A stretch of 64,000 bases of DNA, taken from NCBI GenBank assembly GCA_012295275.1, contig CM022678.1, forward strand, positions 16,184,545-16,248,544. Reading direction: 5' to 3'. Below the pieces are notes generated by a model. That model searched no databases and was not told the origin of the DNA. It saw nothing but the letters and a program-made list of their open reading frames with translations. This document shows, piece after piece, positions 46,974 to 57,569 of the stretch. The position numbers were made by a program, and so were the translations under genes. This DNA is from Chrysomallon squamiferum (lineage: Eukaryota > Mollusca > Gastropoda > Neomphalida > Peltospiridae). The number at the start of each line of letters is the position of its first letter. The first letter of the stretch is position 1.

Positions 46974-49900
46974 GTGTTTAAAGGAATATATTTTAAGAAA
47001 AAGGCATTCACGACGTTTTGTTTACAAATTATTTTGTCGATAATAATCATTGTCAAAAATCGCAAATTACGAAACCAGGAAGATGGAAGTAGAAGAAATA
47101 AATGAAAACAACTGATTTAAAATTGAGCTGAAAAGAAGAGTAAGCTGATGAACTGGTACAATGAATTCATTTACATAAACATACAAAAGAAAGAAACAAA
47201 ATGAATATAAAAATAAAATAAGATAAAATATAATAATAAAAATAATAATAATAATAATTTAAATGACGTAGTTATTTTTATAATTAACACGATGCCTTTG
47301 CTCCACAGAAAATTGCATTTGCGCTAATCTGGCCAATGAAGAAATAAAATAGTCTGTGTCAACTCACAGAAGCATAAAACTTTGATACCTGGTGAAACAA
47401 CACGCGGGTCTTCTGGTCGGGGTGGGTTTCGTTTATCTGATGTGTTGGCTACTGGAACAGGAGGACTGGATGGTCGCAAGACCGAGCATTTAATAAAAGT
47501 TTTATTAATAGAGACGTCACCAAGTTTCAAGTGTCTTCAGTTTACATATCTTACGTAGATAAAAGATAAATATTTATCCAGATCGAAATTACTTTAAACC
47601 TACCTATTATGTTTTCATACCTACATGCTTCATCGGAAATTCCGTATGATGTTACATGTACTATTATTATTATTAATTTTGTGTTTATTTATATTTTTGT
47701 TTATACTTAATATACAAAAAAAATTACTTGTGTTTCAGTAAATACATTTCCAAGGAAAAATTATTAAAAAAATGTTTTAGAACTAAGCAAGAAGATCAAC
47801 AGGAAATTGTAATGTTAGAGTGAACACCCCAGGACAAATAGCTAAACGTCTGTCAGTAGATTGATTTCTTTTTTTTCTTCTTTTTTTTTCTTCAAAAATC
47901 CAATTGGGTATATTTCAGGTACTTCATTCCCAAAGGTTTCGGGAAAAGCCACTGAGGCCTTGGCTTATTGCTCTGGCCATACAGGGAACTGAGAGATGTG
48001 GACTTCACATGAGCTAAAGGTTTAATAAGGAAATTAAATGAAAGAATTTGTGATTGCAAATGATTATGAATCAAACACTACAACCATATAGCCAATTCTG
48101 TTAACACCATCGAACCATACTCCGATTATTATATTTCCAAATCTGTCGCAACAGCCTTTCAGATAATTCTTAGTGACTTGAGAGATGACAATTACATTGC
48201 TTTGGACTATGTTGATTTACTAAATGAATGTAATGAAATCAAGTTAGAAGTGAGTGCTGATCAAATAATGGAAGTGAGTTGGAAAAACGGGTCCAGTGAC
48301 TATAAAAAACATTTATAGATTTCAAGCAGGTAGGATTACAGCATCAAATGACAAGGCTGTTTGTAATAGCTCCAGCTAAATCTTCACGGAGTTTAATAAA
48401 GGGAATCTGTTACCCAGAAAAAACAACATGTTTCATCATCAGATCCAAATGTGACACCCTTACCTAGGGTTACAATATTGTAAAACGTGCATAGTGAAAT
48501 AATTTATTTACCTGGACATTGTTAATTATCTTTCTTGTAATAATTAGAAAAATTAAATAATAAAGAAAGAAAAAATAAGACAGCAGTAGTAACAAAGAGA
48601 GTGCCTTAAAACTAATTTTAATATGAATAATAATTTCTTGAGGATAGTATAACAGTGAAAATCAGTTTCAAGTGTCTTCAGTTTACGTATCTTACGTAGA
48701 TAAGAAATGAATATTTATCCAGATCGAAATTACTTTAAAACCTACAGATTCATACTTACCTTCTTCATCGAAAAGATAGAGTGAATGTTCTGAAATTAGA
48801 TATGTGCTATTATTAATTTTGTGTTTATTTATATTTTTGTTTATACTTAACATACAAAATTTTCTCTTGTGATATTACCAGATTATAAACTGTATCGTTC
48901 TGTTAATTATCACATTGACAAGTTACACAAATGTGTATTTATCGAAGTTTGTTTGTTGTTTAACGTGTAATGAGTGTTTCATTATGTTTATTGCTTATAT
49001 TAAATTTAGTTCTATCACAACTGTAATAATACTTTTCACACAAGATAAACGAATATATTTTAATCTAAAGCCATTCAGTTCGTTCAGTTTAAAAACTATT
49101 TTGTCGATAGATATAACAATGTCAAAAAGCATAAATTACGAAATAATAAAGACGGAAGTAGATAAAATAACTGAAAACAACTAATTTCAAAAATGAACAG
49201 AAAAGAAGAGTAAGTTGATGAACTACAATGAATTCATTAAAAAAAGATACAAAAACAACAACAAAAAAAAAAAAAAAAAAAAAACACACAAATAACGACA
49301 AAAAACAAAGAAAAACAATAATAATAATAATAATAATAGTACTTTAAATGACGTAGTTTTTTTATAATTACTATAATGCCTTTCCTCCACAGAAAATTGC
49401 ATTTGCGCTAATCTGGCCAATGAAGAAATACAATAGTCTGTGTCAAATCACAGAAGCATAAAACTCTGATAGCACATACCTTTTTATAAAAACAAGGTCA
49501 AATATTAAGGGGAAAAAATAACGTTCCAGAACTAAACAAGAAGATAAAAGTGAATTTTCTTTATTTGACACTAAATACTAGAAAAATAAATGAATTTTAA
49601 TTATGTGCTTTCTGGTTCGATACAAATTACTTAAAATCAAAAACAATAATTGCACGATTTAGTTCTGCCTGCCCGAGCTTTCAATAAAAGTTTTATTAAT
49701 GGCAATTCGCCGAGTTTCAAATCTCTTCAGACTACCTCTCTTCCTGCAGGACGTATATAAAAACAATGAATATTTCTCCAGATGAACATTATTTTAAAAC
49801 CTACCTTTACGATTACGCTTGCCTGATCGTCAGGATTCTTAATTTTATGTTTATTAATGTGTCTTTTTATACATAATAACTACATTTTTCCTTAGGAATT

Positions 49901-52421
49901 GTCTGTTTCTGTTAACTGTCAAAATGAAATGTTCTAAGTAATATTTATTCTTCTTTATTGTTTATACTTAATAAACTAAATTATTTCAATGATAATACCG
50001 GATTATATATTAATTATCACGTTGACGGATTTTAACTAATATTTAATTAACTAAGCTGGTTTCTTGTTTAAAGTGTAATGAGTACGTCACAATGTTTATA
50101 GTTTATACAAAGTTATTACATTTGTAATAATTATATTTTTCACACGATAAACGAATATATTTTAATCTAAAGGCATTTTTAATTGTTAATATTTTTGTGC
50201 CATAATAATTTATGAAGCTTTTGCTTACTAAATGGCTTGTTATGTTGGAAGATCGAATTATTAATTGTCTGTTTCTGTTAACTGTCAAGATGACAGGTTC
50301 TAATTGATATTTCTTCATGTTTATTGTTTATACTTAATATACTAAATTTTTTGTTACGACAGTACCGGATTATAAACTGTCTCTTTCTTTTAATCAACAC
50401 ATTGACGAGTTTTGACTAATGATTATTTATCTAAGCTGGTTTGTTTAAAATGTAATGAGTATTTGATTATGTTGATTGTTTATACTAAATTTTGTTCTAT
50501 CACAATAGCTATGTTTTTCATAGCAGATACCTTTTTCTAAAAAACATGGAAGCAAACAATTAAAAAGGAAAAAAATTATACAACCAAAACGTTGGAGAAT
50601 TAACAAGAAGATAAAAATTAATTTTCTTTATTTGACCTTAGAGATGACAACTACACTGCTTTGGACTATGCTGATTTACTAAATAAATGTAATGAAATCA
50701 AGTCAGAAGTGCTGATCAAGTAACGGAAGTGCAGTTGTTATATTTTTTGGTGCCATAATAATTTATGAAACTTTCGCTTATCAAACTGCTTATTGCGTTG
50801 GTAGATCGGATTATAAAATGTTTCCTTAAGATAGTAGCGGATTATAAACTGTCTGTTTCTGTTAATTATCACGTTGACGGATTTTAACTGATGTCTAATT
50901 ATCTAAGCTAGTTTCTTGTTTAAAGTGTAATGAGTATTTCATTAAGATTATTGATTATACTATATTTTGTGCTATTACAATAGTAATAGTGATAGCAGAT
51001 ACCTATGTATAAAAACAAGGAACTAAAAAATTGAAAATGATAAAATTATAAAGCAAAAACGTTTGAGAACTGAACAAGAAGGTACAAATTAATTTTCTTT
51101 ATTTGACACTAATACTAGAAAAATAAATGAATTTTGGTCATGTGCTTTCTGGTTCGATAAAAATTACTTAAAACCAAAAAATATAATTTCACGGTTTAGT
51201 TCTGCCTGCACGAGCTTTTTATAAAAGTTTCATTAATGGCGACTTCGCCGACTTTCAAATATCTTCAGTCTACCTCTCTTCCTGCAGGATGTACAAAGAA
51301 ACATGAATATTTCTCCAGATCGAAATTATTTTAAAACCTACCTTGCCATTCAGGATTGGGTGATCGTCGGGCAACTTGTTCTTCAGCAAAATAGGGCGGG
51401 TCACCTGAAATTAAACGTTTATTATTATTATTATTATTGTTGCTGTTGTTGTTGTTGTTCTTGTTGTTGTTATTATTATTATCATTATTATTATTATTAT
51501 TATTATTGTTGTTGTTGTTGTTATCATTATTATTAATTTTGTGTTTATTTATGTTTATTGTTTATACTTTTATGTTTCTTTTCATACATAATAACTACAT
51601 TTTTCCTTTAAATTGTCTGTTTCTGTTAACTGTCAAAATGACAGGTTCTAAGTAATATTTATTCATGTTTGTTGTTTATACTTTATAAACTAAATCTTTT
51701 CTATGACAGTACCGGCTTATAAATTGTATATTAATTATCACGTTGACGGATTTTAACTAATAATTAATTTACTAAGCTGGTTTCGTGTTTAAAGTGTAAT
51801 GAGTACTTCATTATGTTTATTGTTTATACAAACTTATTACAATTATAGTAACTATTCTTTTCACACAGGATAAAGGAATATATTTTAATCTAAAGGCATT
51901 CACTACATTTAGTTTAAAAATCATTTTACGATGGATCTAATAAACGTAAATTAATAAATAATGAAAGCGGAAGTAGATGAAATAAAGGAAAACAACTAAA
52001 TTAAAAACGAATCGAAAAGAAAAGTAAAAAGGTTAAGAAAAAAGTAAAGAAAAAAGAAAAAAAAAACGTTTGAGAACAAACCATGAAGATAAAAAGGAAT
52101 TTTATTTATTTAACTAATACTAGAAAAATAAATGAATTTTGATTATGTGCTTTGTAGTTCGATATATATTACTTAAAACCAAAAACAATAATTTAACGAT
52201 TTAGTTCTGCCTCCCCTAGCTTTTAGTAAACGTTTTATTAATGGCGACTTCGCCGAGTTTCAAATATCTTCAGACTAACTCTCTTCCTGCAGGATGTATA
52301 AAAAAAATTGATATTTCTCCAGATGAAAATTATTTTTAAACCTACCTTTACGTTTGGGCTTGCGTGATCGTCGGGAAACTGGTCGTGTAGCAGAATAGGG
52401 CGGGTCATCTGAAATTAAACG

Positions 52422-52460
<39 letters not shown>

Positions 52461-55400
52461 TTTGTGTTTATTTATGTTTATTGTTTATATTTAATATCAC
52501 TAAATTTTTCCTTATGACAGTACCGGGTTATAAATTGTCTGTTTCTGTTAAATGTCACGTTGACGAGTTTTGACTAATGTTTATTTATCTAAGTTGGTTT
52601 GTTATTGAATGAAATTGTAATCAGTGTTTCATTATATTTATTGTTTATGCAAACTTTTGCTCTCTGAAATAGTGAGTTACATTTTTCATTGCAGACAGCT
52701 TTTTTAAAAACAAACAAGGACGTTAAAAATTTAGGACGTATACAAATTCTTTTGTCGATAGATGTATCAATGATAAAATGTGTAAATTACGGAATTATGA
52801 AGACGGACGCAGATAAAATAAATGAAAACAACTAATTTCAAAGCAGATACCTTTATATAAAAGCAAGGAAGTAAAACAGTTAAGAAAAAAAGAACGTTCG
52901 AGAACAAAAAAAAAAAAGATAAAAATGAATTTTCTTTATTTGACACTAAATACTAGAAAAATAAATGAATTCTAATTATATGCTTTCTGGTTCGATAAAA
53001 ATTACTTAAAACCATAACCTAGAATTTCACGATTAATTCTGCCTGCCCGAGCATTTAATAAAGGTTTTATTAATAGCGATTTCACCAAATTTCAAGTGTC
53101 TTCAGTTTACGTATCTTAGGTAGATAAAAAGTGAATATTTATCGAGATTACTTTAAACCTACCTATTATAGATTCATACTTACCTTTTTCATCCGCCATT
53201 TTGCATTCAATATCTGAAATTAAACATGTACTATTAGTATTATTAATTTTGTGTTTATTTATATTTTTTATTATATTTAATATATAAAAAAAATTCTTGT
53301 GATAGTACCAGATTATAAACTGTCTCGTTCTGTTAATTATCACATTACAAGTTTTCACAAATGTTTATTTATCTACGTTGGTTTGATCTTTATCTTGTAA
53401 TGAGAGTTTCATTATTTTTATTGGTTACACAAAATTTTGTATCACAATTGTAATAACTATGCTTTTCACAAGGAATATATTCTAATCTAAAGGCATTCGC
53501 TACGTTCAGTTTAAAAATTATTTTGTCCATAGATATATCAATGTCAAAAAGCATAAATTACGAAATAATGAAGACGGAAGTAGATGAAAAGAACTAATTT
53601 CAAAAATGAACAAGAAAGAAGAGTAAGTTGATGAACTACGATGAATTCATTTACAAAAACATACAAAAAACAAAAAAAAACAAAAAACAAAACAAAGGAG
53701 AAACAACAACAAGAATAATTATAACAATTTAAATTATTCTTATAATTAGTACGATGCCTTTGCTCCACAGAAAATTTCACTTGCGCTAATCTGGCCCCAC
53801 GAACAAATACAATAGGCTGTGTCAACTCACAGAAGCATAAAACTTTGATAGCACATACTTTTTTATAAAAACAAGGAGGTCAAATATTAAAAGGAAAAAA
53901 AATAACGTTCGAGAAATAAACAAGAAGATAAAAGTGAATTTTCTTTTTTGACACTAAATACTAAAAATATAATTGAATTTTAATTTATGTGCTTTCTGGT
54001 TTCATAAATATTACTTAAAACCATATACAATAATTTCACAGAGCTTTTAATAAAAGCCTTATTAATGGAGACTTCGCCGAGTTTCAAGTATCTTCTGATT
54101 ACATCTCTTCCTGCAGGATGTATATAAAAAGTGAATATTTCTCCAGATCAAAGTTATTTTAAATCCTACCTCTAAATTTATGCTTGTGTCGGGAAAGTGG
54201 TCCTGTAGCAAAATAAGGTGGATCATCTGAAATAGAACATTTATTATTATTAATTTTGTGTTTATTTATATTTATTGTTTATATTTAATGACAGTACCAG
54301 ATTATAAATTGTCTCTTTCTGTTAATTATCACGTTGACTAGTTTTGACTAATATTTATTTATCTAAGTTTGTTTGTTGTTTAAGGTGTAAAGAGTATTTC
54401 AGTATATTTATTGTTTATACTAAATTTTGCACTATCACAATAGCTCTATTTTTAGATAACGTTTCATAAAAACAAAGAAGTAAAAAACTGATCCAAAAAG
54501 GGGATTGTAATGTTACCCAGTGAATACACCACTACAGATAACTAAATTTGTATCAGTAGTTTGAAAGCATCAATTTTTTTTTAACTTTTTTTTTTAAATT
54601 GTTGTTTGTATATTTCAGATACTTCATTCCGAAAGGCTACGGGAAAAGGCACTGAGGCCATGGCTTATTGCAAGCAAGGATGGTGTGTTGAAGGGAGCTC
54701 TCTCCAACTGTATGGCTGCGGCCACATCAGCTGCAGGTTTAAAAAGGAAATTAGATGACAACGAATCAAACACTTCAACCATCTCCAGCTGCATCCACCA
54801 TCTCAATGGCAACGGGACAATCAGCTTTCATTGTATGCGTTAGTGGTGATGGTACACTAGCTGTCTTCGTAGAGGTTGGTCGTGGATCATCTGAAATTAA
54901 ACATTGATTCTATTATCATTAATTTTGCGTTTATTTGTGTGTTCTGTTTATATTTATACAACATGTTTCCTTACGACAGTACCTGATTATAAACTGTCTA
55001 TTTCTGTTAATTATCACGTTGACGAGTTTAGACTAATATTTATTTATCTAGGTTGGTTTGTTGTTTAAAGTGTAAAGAGTGTTTCAGTATATACACTTCC
55101 AAGCAAAAGTTATAAACAAAATGTTTTAAAACTAAGCAAGAAGATCAAAAAGGGGACTGTAATGTTACAGTGAACTCCCCAGGACAAATAGCTAAACGTC
55201 AGTCTGTAGATTGATTTCCTTATTTGTATACTTCAGTGTACTTCATTCCCAAAGGTTACAGGAAAAGCCACCGAGGCCATGGCTTACTGCAAGCAAGGAT
55301 GGTGTGGTGAAGGGAGCTCACTTCAACTGTATAGCCCTGGCCATCACATCAGCTGAAGGTTTAAAAAGGAAATTAGATGACAGATTTTCTAATGTGCATA

Positions 55401-57054
55401 TGATTATGAATCAAAGACTACAACCATCTCCAGTAGCATCCACCTTCTCAAAGTCAAAGGGACACTCTTTTCAGAAACTTACATTTGACAGGTACAAAGC
55501 CAGTTCTGTTAGTCACCATCAAACGATACACATTATTATATTTCTAAATGTGTCACAAAAGCCTTTCCTGTAATTGAGAGATGACAATTACATTGCTTTG
55601 GACTATGCTGATTTACTAAATGAATATAGTGAAATAAGTGCTGATCAAGTAATGGAAGTGGAGTTCACAATGAGCCATAATGAAAGCATGGTATAAATTT
55701 CGACAAGGCAGGATCGAAATCAAAGGCCGCTTGCAATAAAGATCCATCTAAACCTTCACAGAGTTTAATAAAGGAAATCTGTTACACAGAAGAAAAAAAG
55801 TTTCATCTTCAGATCCAAACATGACACCCGGGCCTTTCCAAATATACCTTGTAGATTTAGATATACTGTAACTGCATCGACCTTCACAGCCCTCTCTACT
55901 TTTCCACATATCCAGTCAGGATTGTCTTTCTCGAGTAAGTCTTCTCTTGATTCTGACAGTGTACAGCAATTTATTTAAATATGTCTAATAAAATATAGGA
56001 TTAATGATAAAAGGAATTACCGTATATACTTGTGTACAAGGCGACCTTATGTATAAGTCGATGTGTATTTTAAGACCAAAAATTGCGTCATTTTAGGTAT
56101 TACATGTGTATAAGTCGACTGTAGATTCCAGGCACCGACACTATTTTTAGACCAGTGTGACAGTGCCATGAAGGCCTACATTGTAGGCCTGCTGTAACAT
56201 AACTTGCACGAGCTGTAACTTGCACGTGCAATTCAAAGTAAGATAATTTCGGAACCTCAGCAATATTTTTTTCTATCGAAACTCTGCTACAAGACACGCC
56301 CCCGATCCTATTCCTAGCGCGCTAATTGGCCGAGGCTTCGCGCACTTGGCAACCGACTAGAATAACAAATATGGTGAGAAGTTGAACTGATTTTTGTTGC
56401 AGAACGTTTATAGAAATTTAGTTTGTTTTCGATTTGTCGGTAGTGGATATTAATGACGATTGCAATATTATTTCACCAAATTCTTTACAATTACACAAGT
56501 GAGTTTTGTTTATGAAATTAGGACCGATATTTAGTGCAATTTGGTAGAGAAGTCTGCATTCCTAGATCATTGCAAGACGCCGTAAGGCATAACCGTTATG
56601 ATAACGCCGTACTGACGGTTTTCTCGCTTTAAAATGTATTTTTATGTCATTAAACGGAAGAATATCATGTTTTACATTCATATTTGGTTTTGTTATTTAA
56701 TTTTTCCAAATTTTTTATACGATAAATTATATTTTTGAAAAGCTGAAAGACCGCGATTATTTTAGATGCATCCCGTAGCAAAAAATAGTCAAAATGGCGA
56801 CTCTTGAGCAACAGCTACAAAAGCATTACCTATGTATAAATCGCCCCCCCAAAATATTACCTCAATATAGTCTCCCAAAAATTCGACTTATACACAAGTA
56901 TATACGGTAAGAAATTTACGTATGTCAAAATATGTGATGTTGAACTAGTATTTAATGTTTTTTTGTTGTTGGTTTTTTGTCATTCAGATAATTTAGTATC
57001 GAAATTACTTTAACACCTACCTTTAGGTCGTTCGTTTTTTGCATCTTCTTCCAT
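46754..57054 (-). CDS. novel micro-exon gene with duplicated symmetric exons
   Basis: Read on the minus strand, a first coding exon (ATG at 57054) is followed by tiny exons at 54890-54780 (end tentative), 54226-54170, 53213-53184, 52408-52346, 51404-51342, 49822-49805 (degenerate), 48789-48760 and 47451-47389, and by a terminal exon 46911-46754. Internal exons are 18-111 nt, all multiples of three and all phase 1-1, so any subset stays in frame. Several begin with the same DPPY motif and end in basic residues (SRRSRKPKRK); two encode short acidic peptides; the last two are Pro-rich. No signal peptide is visible. The basic patches could be nuclear-localisation-like. I do not recognise the family. 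The layout resembles micro-exon genes known from schistosomes, in structure only. Expression is unproven. Confidence 0.6.
46921..46972. repeat. (ATT)n microsatellite
   Basis: Pure trinucleotide run just upstream (minus strand) of the terminal exon acceptor of the micro-exon gene. Confidence 0.92.
47389..47451 (-). CDS. micro-exon, 63 nt, proline-rich
   Basis: Acceptor ctgttccag, donor gtatca, phase 1-1, again exactly 63 nt. Encodes ANTSDKRNPPRPEDPRVVSP. Paralogous to the middle of the terminal exon (STSDNPNPPQPEDPEIPDP). Confidence 0.5.
47890..48440 (+). pseudogene. repeated coding relic, copy 1
   Basis: Diverged copy of the sequence at 55220-55760: it starts with the same tacttcattcccaaaggttt phrase and keeps gaaattaaatgaaagaattt and gagatgacaattacattgct. 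Frames are broken. Confidence 0.5.
48760..48789 (-). CDS. micro-exon, 30 nt
   Basis: Acceptor tctaatttcag, donor gtaagt, phase 1-1. Encodes HSLYLFDEE. A decayed copy of the same unit, without a usable acceptor, is visible at about 47625-47650. Confidence 0.5.
49805..49822 (-). pseudogene. degenerate micro-exon copy
   Basis: The donor side (SKRNRK-like, gtaggt) matches the basic exon at 52346. The normal acceptor is lost and the upstream part carries a TGA in the family frame. An internal cag could still give an 18-nt phase 1-1 exon, but decay is the simpler reading. Confidence 0.35.
51342..51404 (-). CDS. micro-exon, 63 nt
   Basis: Acceptor gtttaatttcag, donor gtaggt, phase 1-1. Encodes DPPYFAEEQVARRSPNPEWQ, a diverged copy of the 52346 exon at the same length. 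Confidence 0.6.
52346..52408 (-). CDS. micro-exon, 63 nt (basic type)
   Basis: Acceptor gtttaatttcag, donor gtaggt, phase 1-1. Encodes DPPYSATRPVSRRSRKPKRK. The basic end could serve in nuclear localisation or nucleic-acid binding (inference). Confidence 0.62.
53184..53213 (-). CDS. micro-exon, 30 nt
   Basis: Acceptor gtttaatttcag, donor gtaagt, phase 1-1. Encodes IECKMADEK. Position and flanks match the 30-nt exon at 48760. A second donor-like gtaggt lies about 20 bp further, as in the paralogous unit. Confidence 0.5.
54170..54226 (-). CDS. micro-exon, 57 nt (DPPYFATGPLSR type)
   Basis: Acceptor tctatttcag, donor gtagga, phase 1-1. Encodes DPPYFATGPLSRHKHKFR. Clear paralogue of the exons at 52346 and 51342. 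Confidence 0.6.
54600..54830 (+). pseudogene. repeated coding relic, copy 2
   Basis: Contains attccgaaaggctacggg, gcaagcaaggatggtgtgtt and aaaaaggaaattagatgaca as in copy 3, but lacks the tail. Confidence 0.5.
54780..54890 (-). CDS. micro-exon gene, candidate exon 2 (boundary uncertain)
   Basis: Acceptor ttaatttcag is shared with the other units. Open reading DPRPTSTKTASVPSPLTHTM then KADCPVAIEMVDAAGD. A weak donor gttgaa at this point would make it 111 nt, phase 1-1; otherwise it runs to a nearby stop. It overlaps, on the opposite strand, a copy of the repeated coding relic. Confidence 0.35.
55211..55573 (+). pseudogene. repeated coding relic, copy 3 (120-codon open frame)
   Basis: The longest open copy. 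Segments: LQEKPPRPWLTASKDGVVKG, AHFNCIALAITSAEGLKRKL, QRLQPSPVASTFSKSKGHSF. A PRPW-DG-V-AH-C pattern faintly recalls the start of SWIM zinc-finger regions, but the later Cys and His are missing, so the family is uncertain. Three copies lie in introns of the minus-strand micro-exon gene, suggesting spread by the local duplications or by a mobile element. Confidence 0.35.
56020..56907. mobile_element. TIR DNA transposon (888 bp, non-autonomous)
   Basis: Left end CCGTATATACTTGTGTACAA; the right end read in reverse is CCGTATATACTTGTGTATAA. They are inverted repeats of about 25 bp, followed on both sides by further tataagtcga motifs and flanked by TTA/TAA (TA target likely). It is more GC- and CpG-rich than its surroundings. 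No transposase is seen. It lies in the first intron of the micro-exon gene. The superfamily is not assigned. Confidence 0.85.
57021..57054 (-). CDS. micro-exon gene, first coding exon (34 nt)
   Basis: ATG then MEEDAKNERPK and one base before the donor gtaggt (phase 1). The intron start after this donor matches the intron starts after the other micro-exons. The upstream side is CpG-rich, as expected of a promoter. Confidence 0.6.
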
Positions 57055-57059
57055 AGTTT

Positions 57060-57310
57060 TCTATCAATAACCTGTTTAGTCCAGTGAATGGGCCGGTTCC
57101 GCAATGCGGTTATTTCGAGTTATGTCCCTTGAATTGTCGTTAGATGCCGCTGCGCAAAGGGGAGTAAAAACCCAGATCGGCTATGCTAAAGAGAAGCTAG
57201 CGAACATTTCCATTGTTGTCATTAGCAAAAACTGTATGATCAAGTATTTGCTATTGTTTTTCCTTTTCAGTGTGTAATAACCAGTAGACGTATCGACTCC
57301 GAATAAAAAA
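57060..57310 (-). promoter_or_regulatory. CpG-retaining region upstream of the micro-exon gene start
   Basis: Just upstream (minus strand) of the ATG at 57054, the sequence has many CpGs and higher GC (for example ccggttccgcaatgcggtta). This contrasts with the AT-rich surroundings. It is a plausible promoter; no defined core motif was identified. Confidence 0.35.
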
Positions 57311-57538
57311 AACACTCTTTATTTATTTATTTATTTATTTATTGTCACATGCATTGTCATGCCAAAAACAAAAAAGGTATAATAATAATAAGAAGAACAA
57401 GAAGAAGAAGAAAATAAGAAAAATAAGAAAATAAATAAATAAGAAATGAAAAAAAGTAACACTACGGGTTTTTTGGCTAAACTTTATTTACTTTGCTTTA
57501 GTTTTTTTTTTTTTTTTCTTTTGAAAAATCCAACTATC

Positions 57539-57569
<31 letters not shown>

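Larger units (their letters stand above)
47150..54480 (-). repeat. duplicated intron-flank blocks of the micro-exon units
   Basis: On the minus strand, each donor gtaggt is followed by a shared block of about 300 bp, with landmarks gatctggagaaatattc, catcctgcaggaagag and ctcggcgaagtcgccatt. Copies abut the exons near 47470-47600, 48660-48760, 49480-49805, 51055-51342, 52060-52346, 52850-53165 and 53860-54170. Another shared block (aaataaacacaaaattaat) precedes the acceptors. A third block, containing tctggccaatgaagaaatac in + orientation, occurs near 47290, 49380 and 53760. Units of roughly 1-1.5 kb were duplicated with the exons. Confidence 0.85.

Noticed and set aside
56100-56297. 65-codon open frame inside the TIR transposon
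   Set aside because: Shows no transposase motif and includes internal TIR-like repeats; likely chance.
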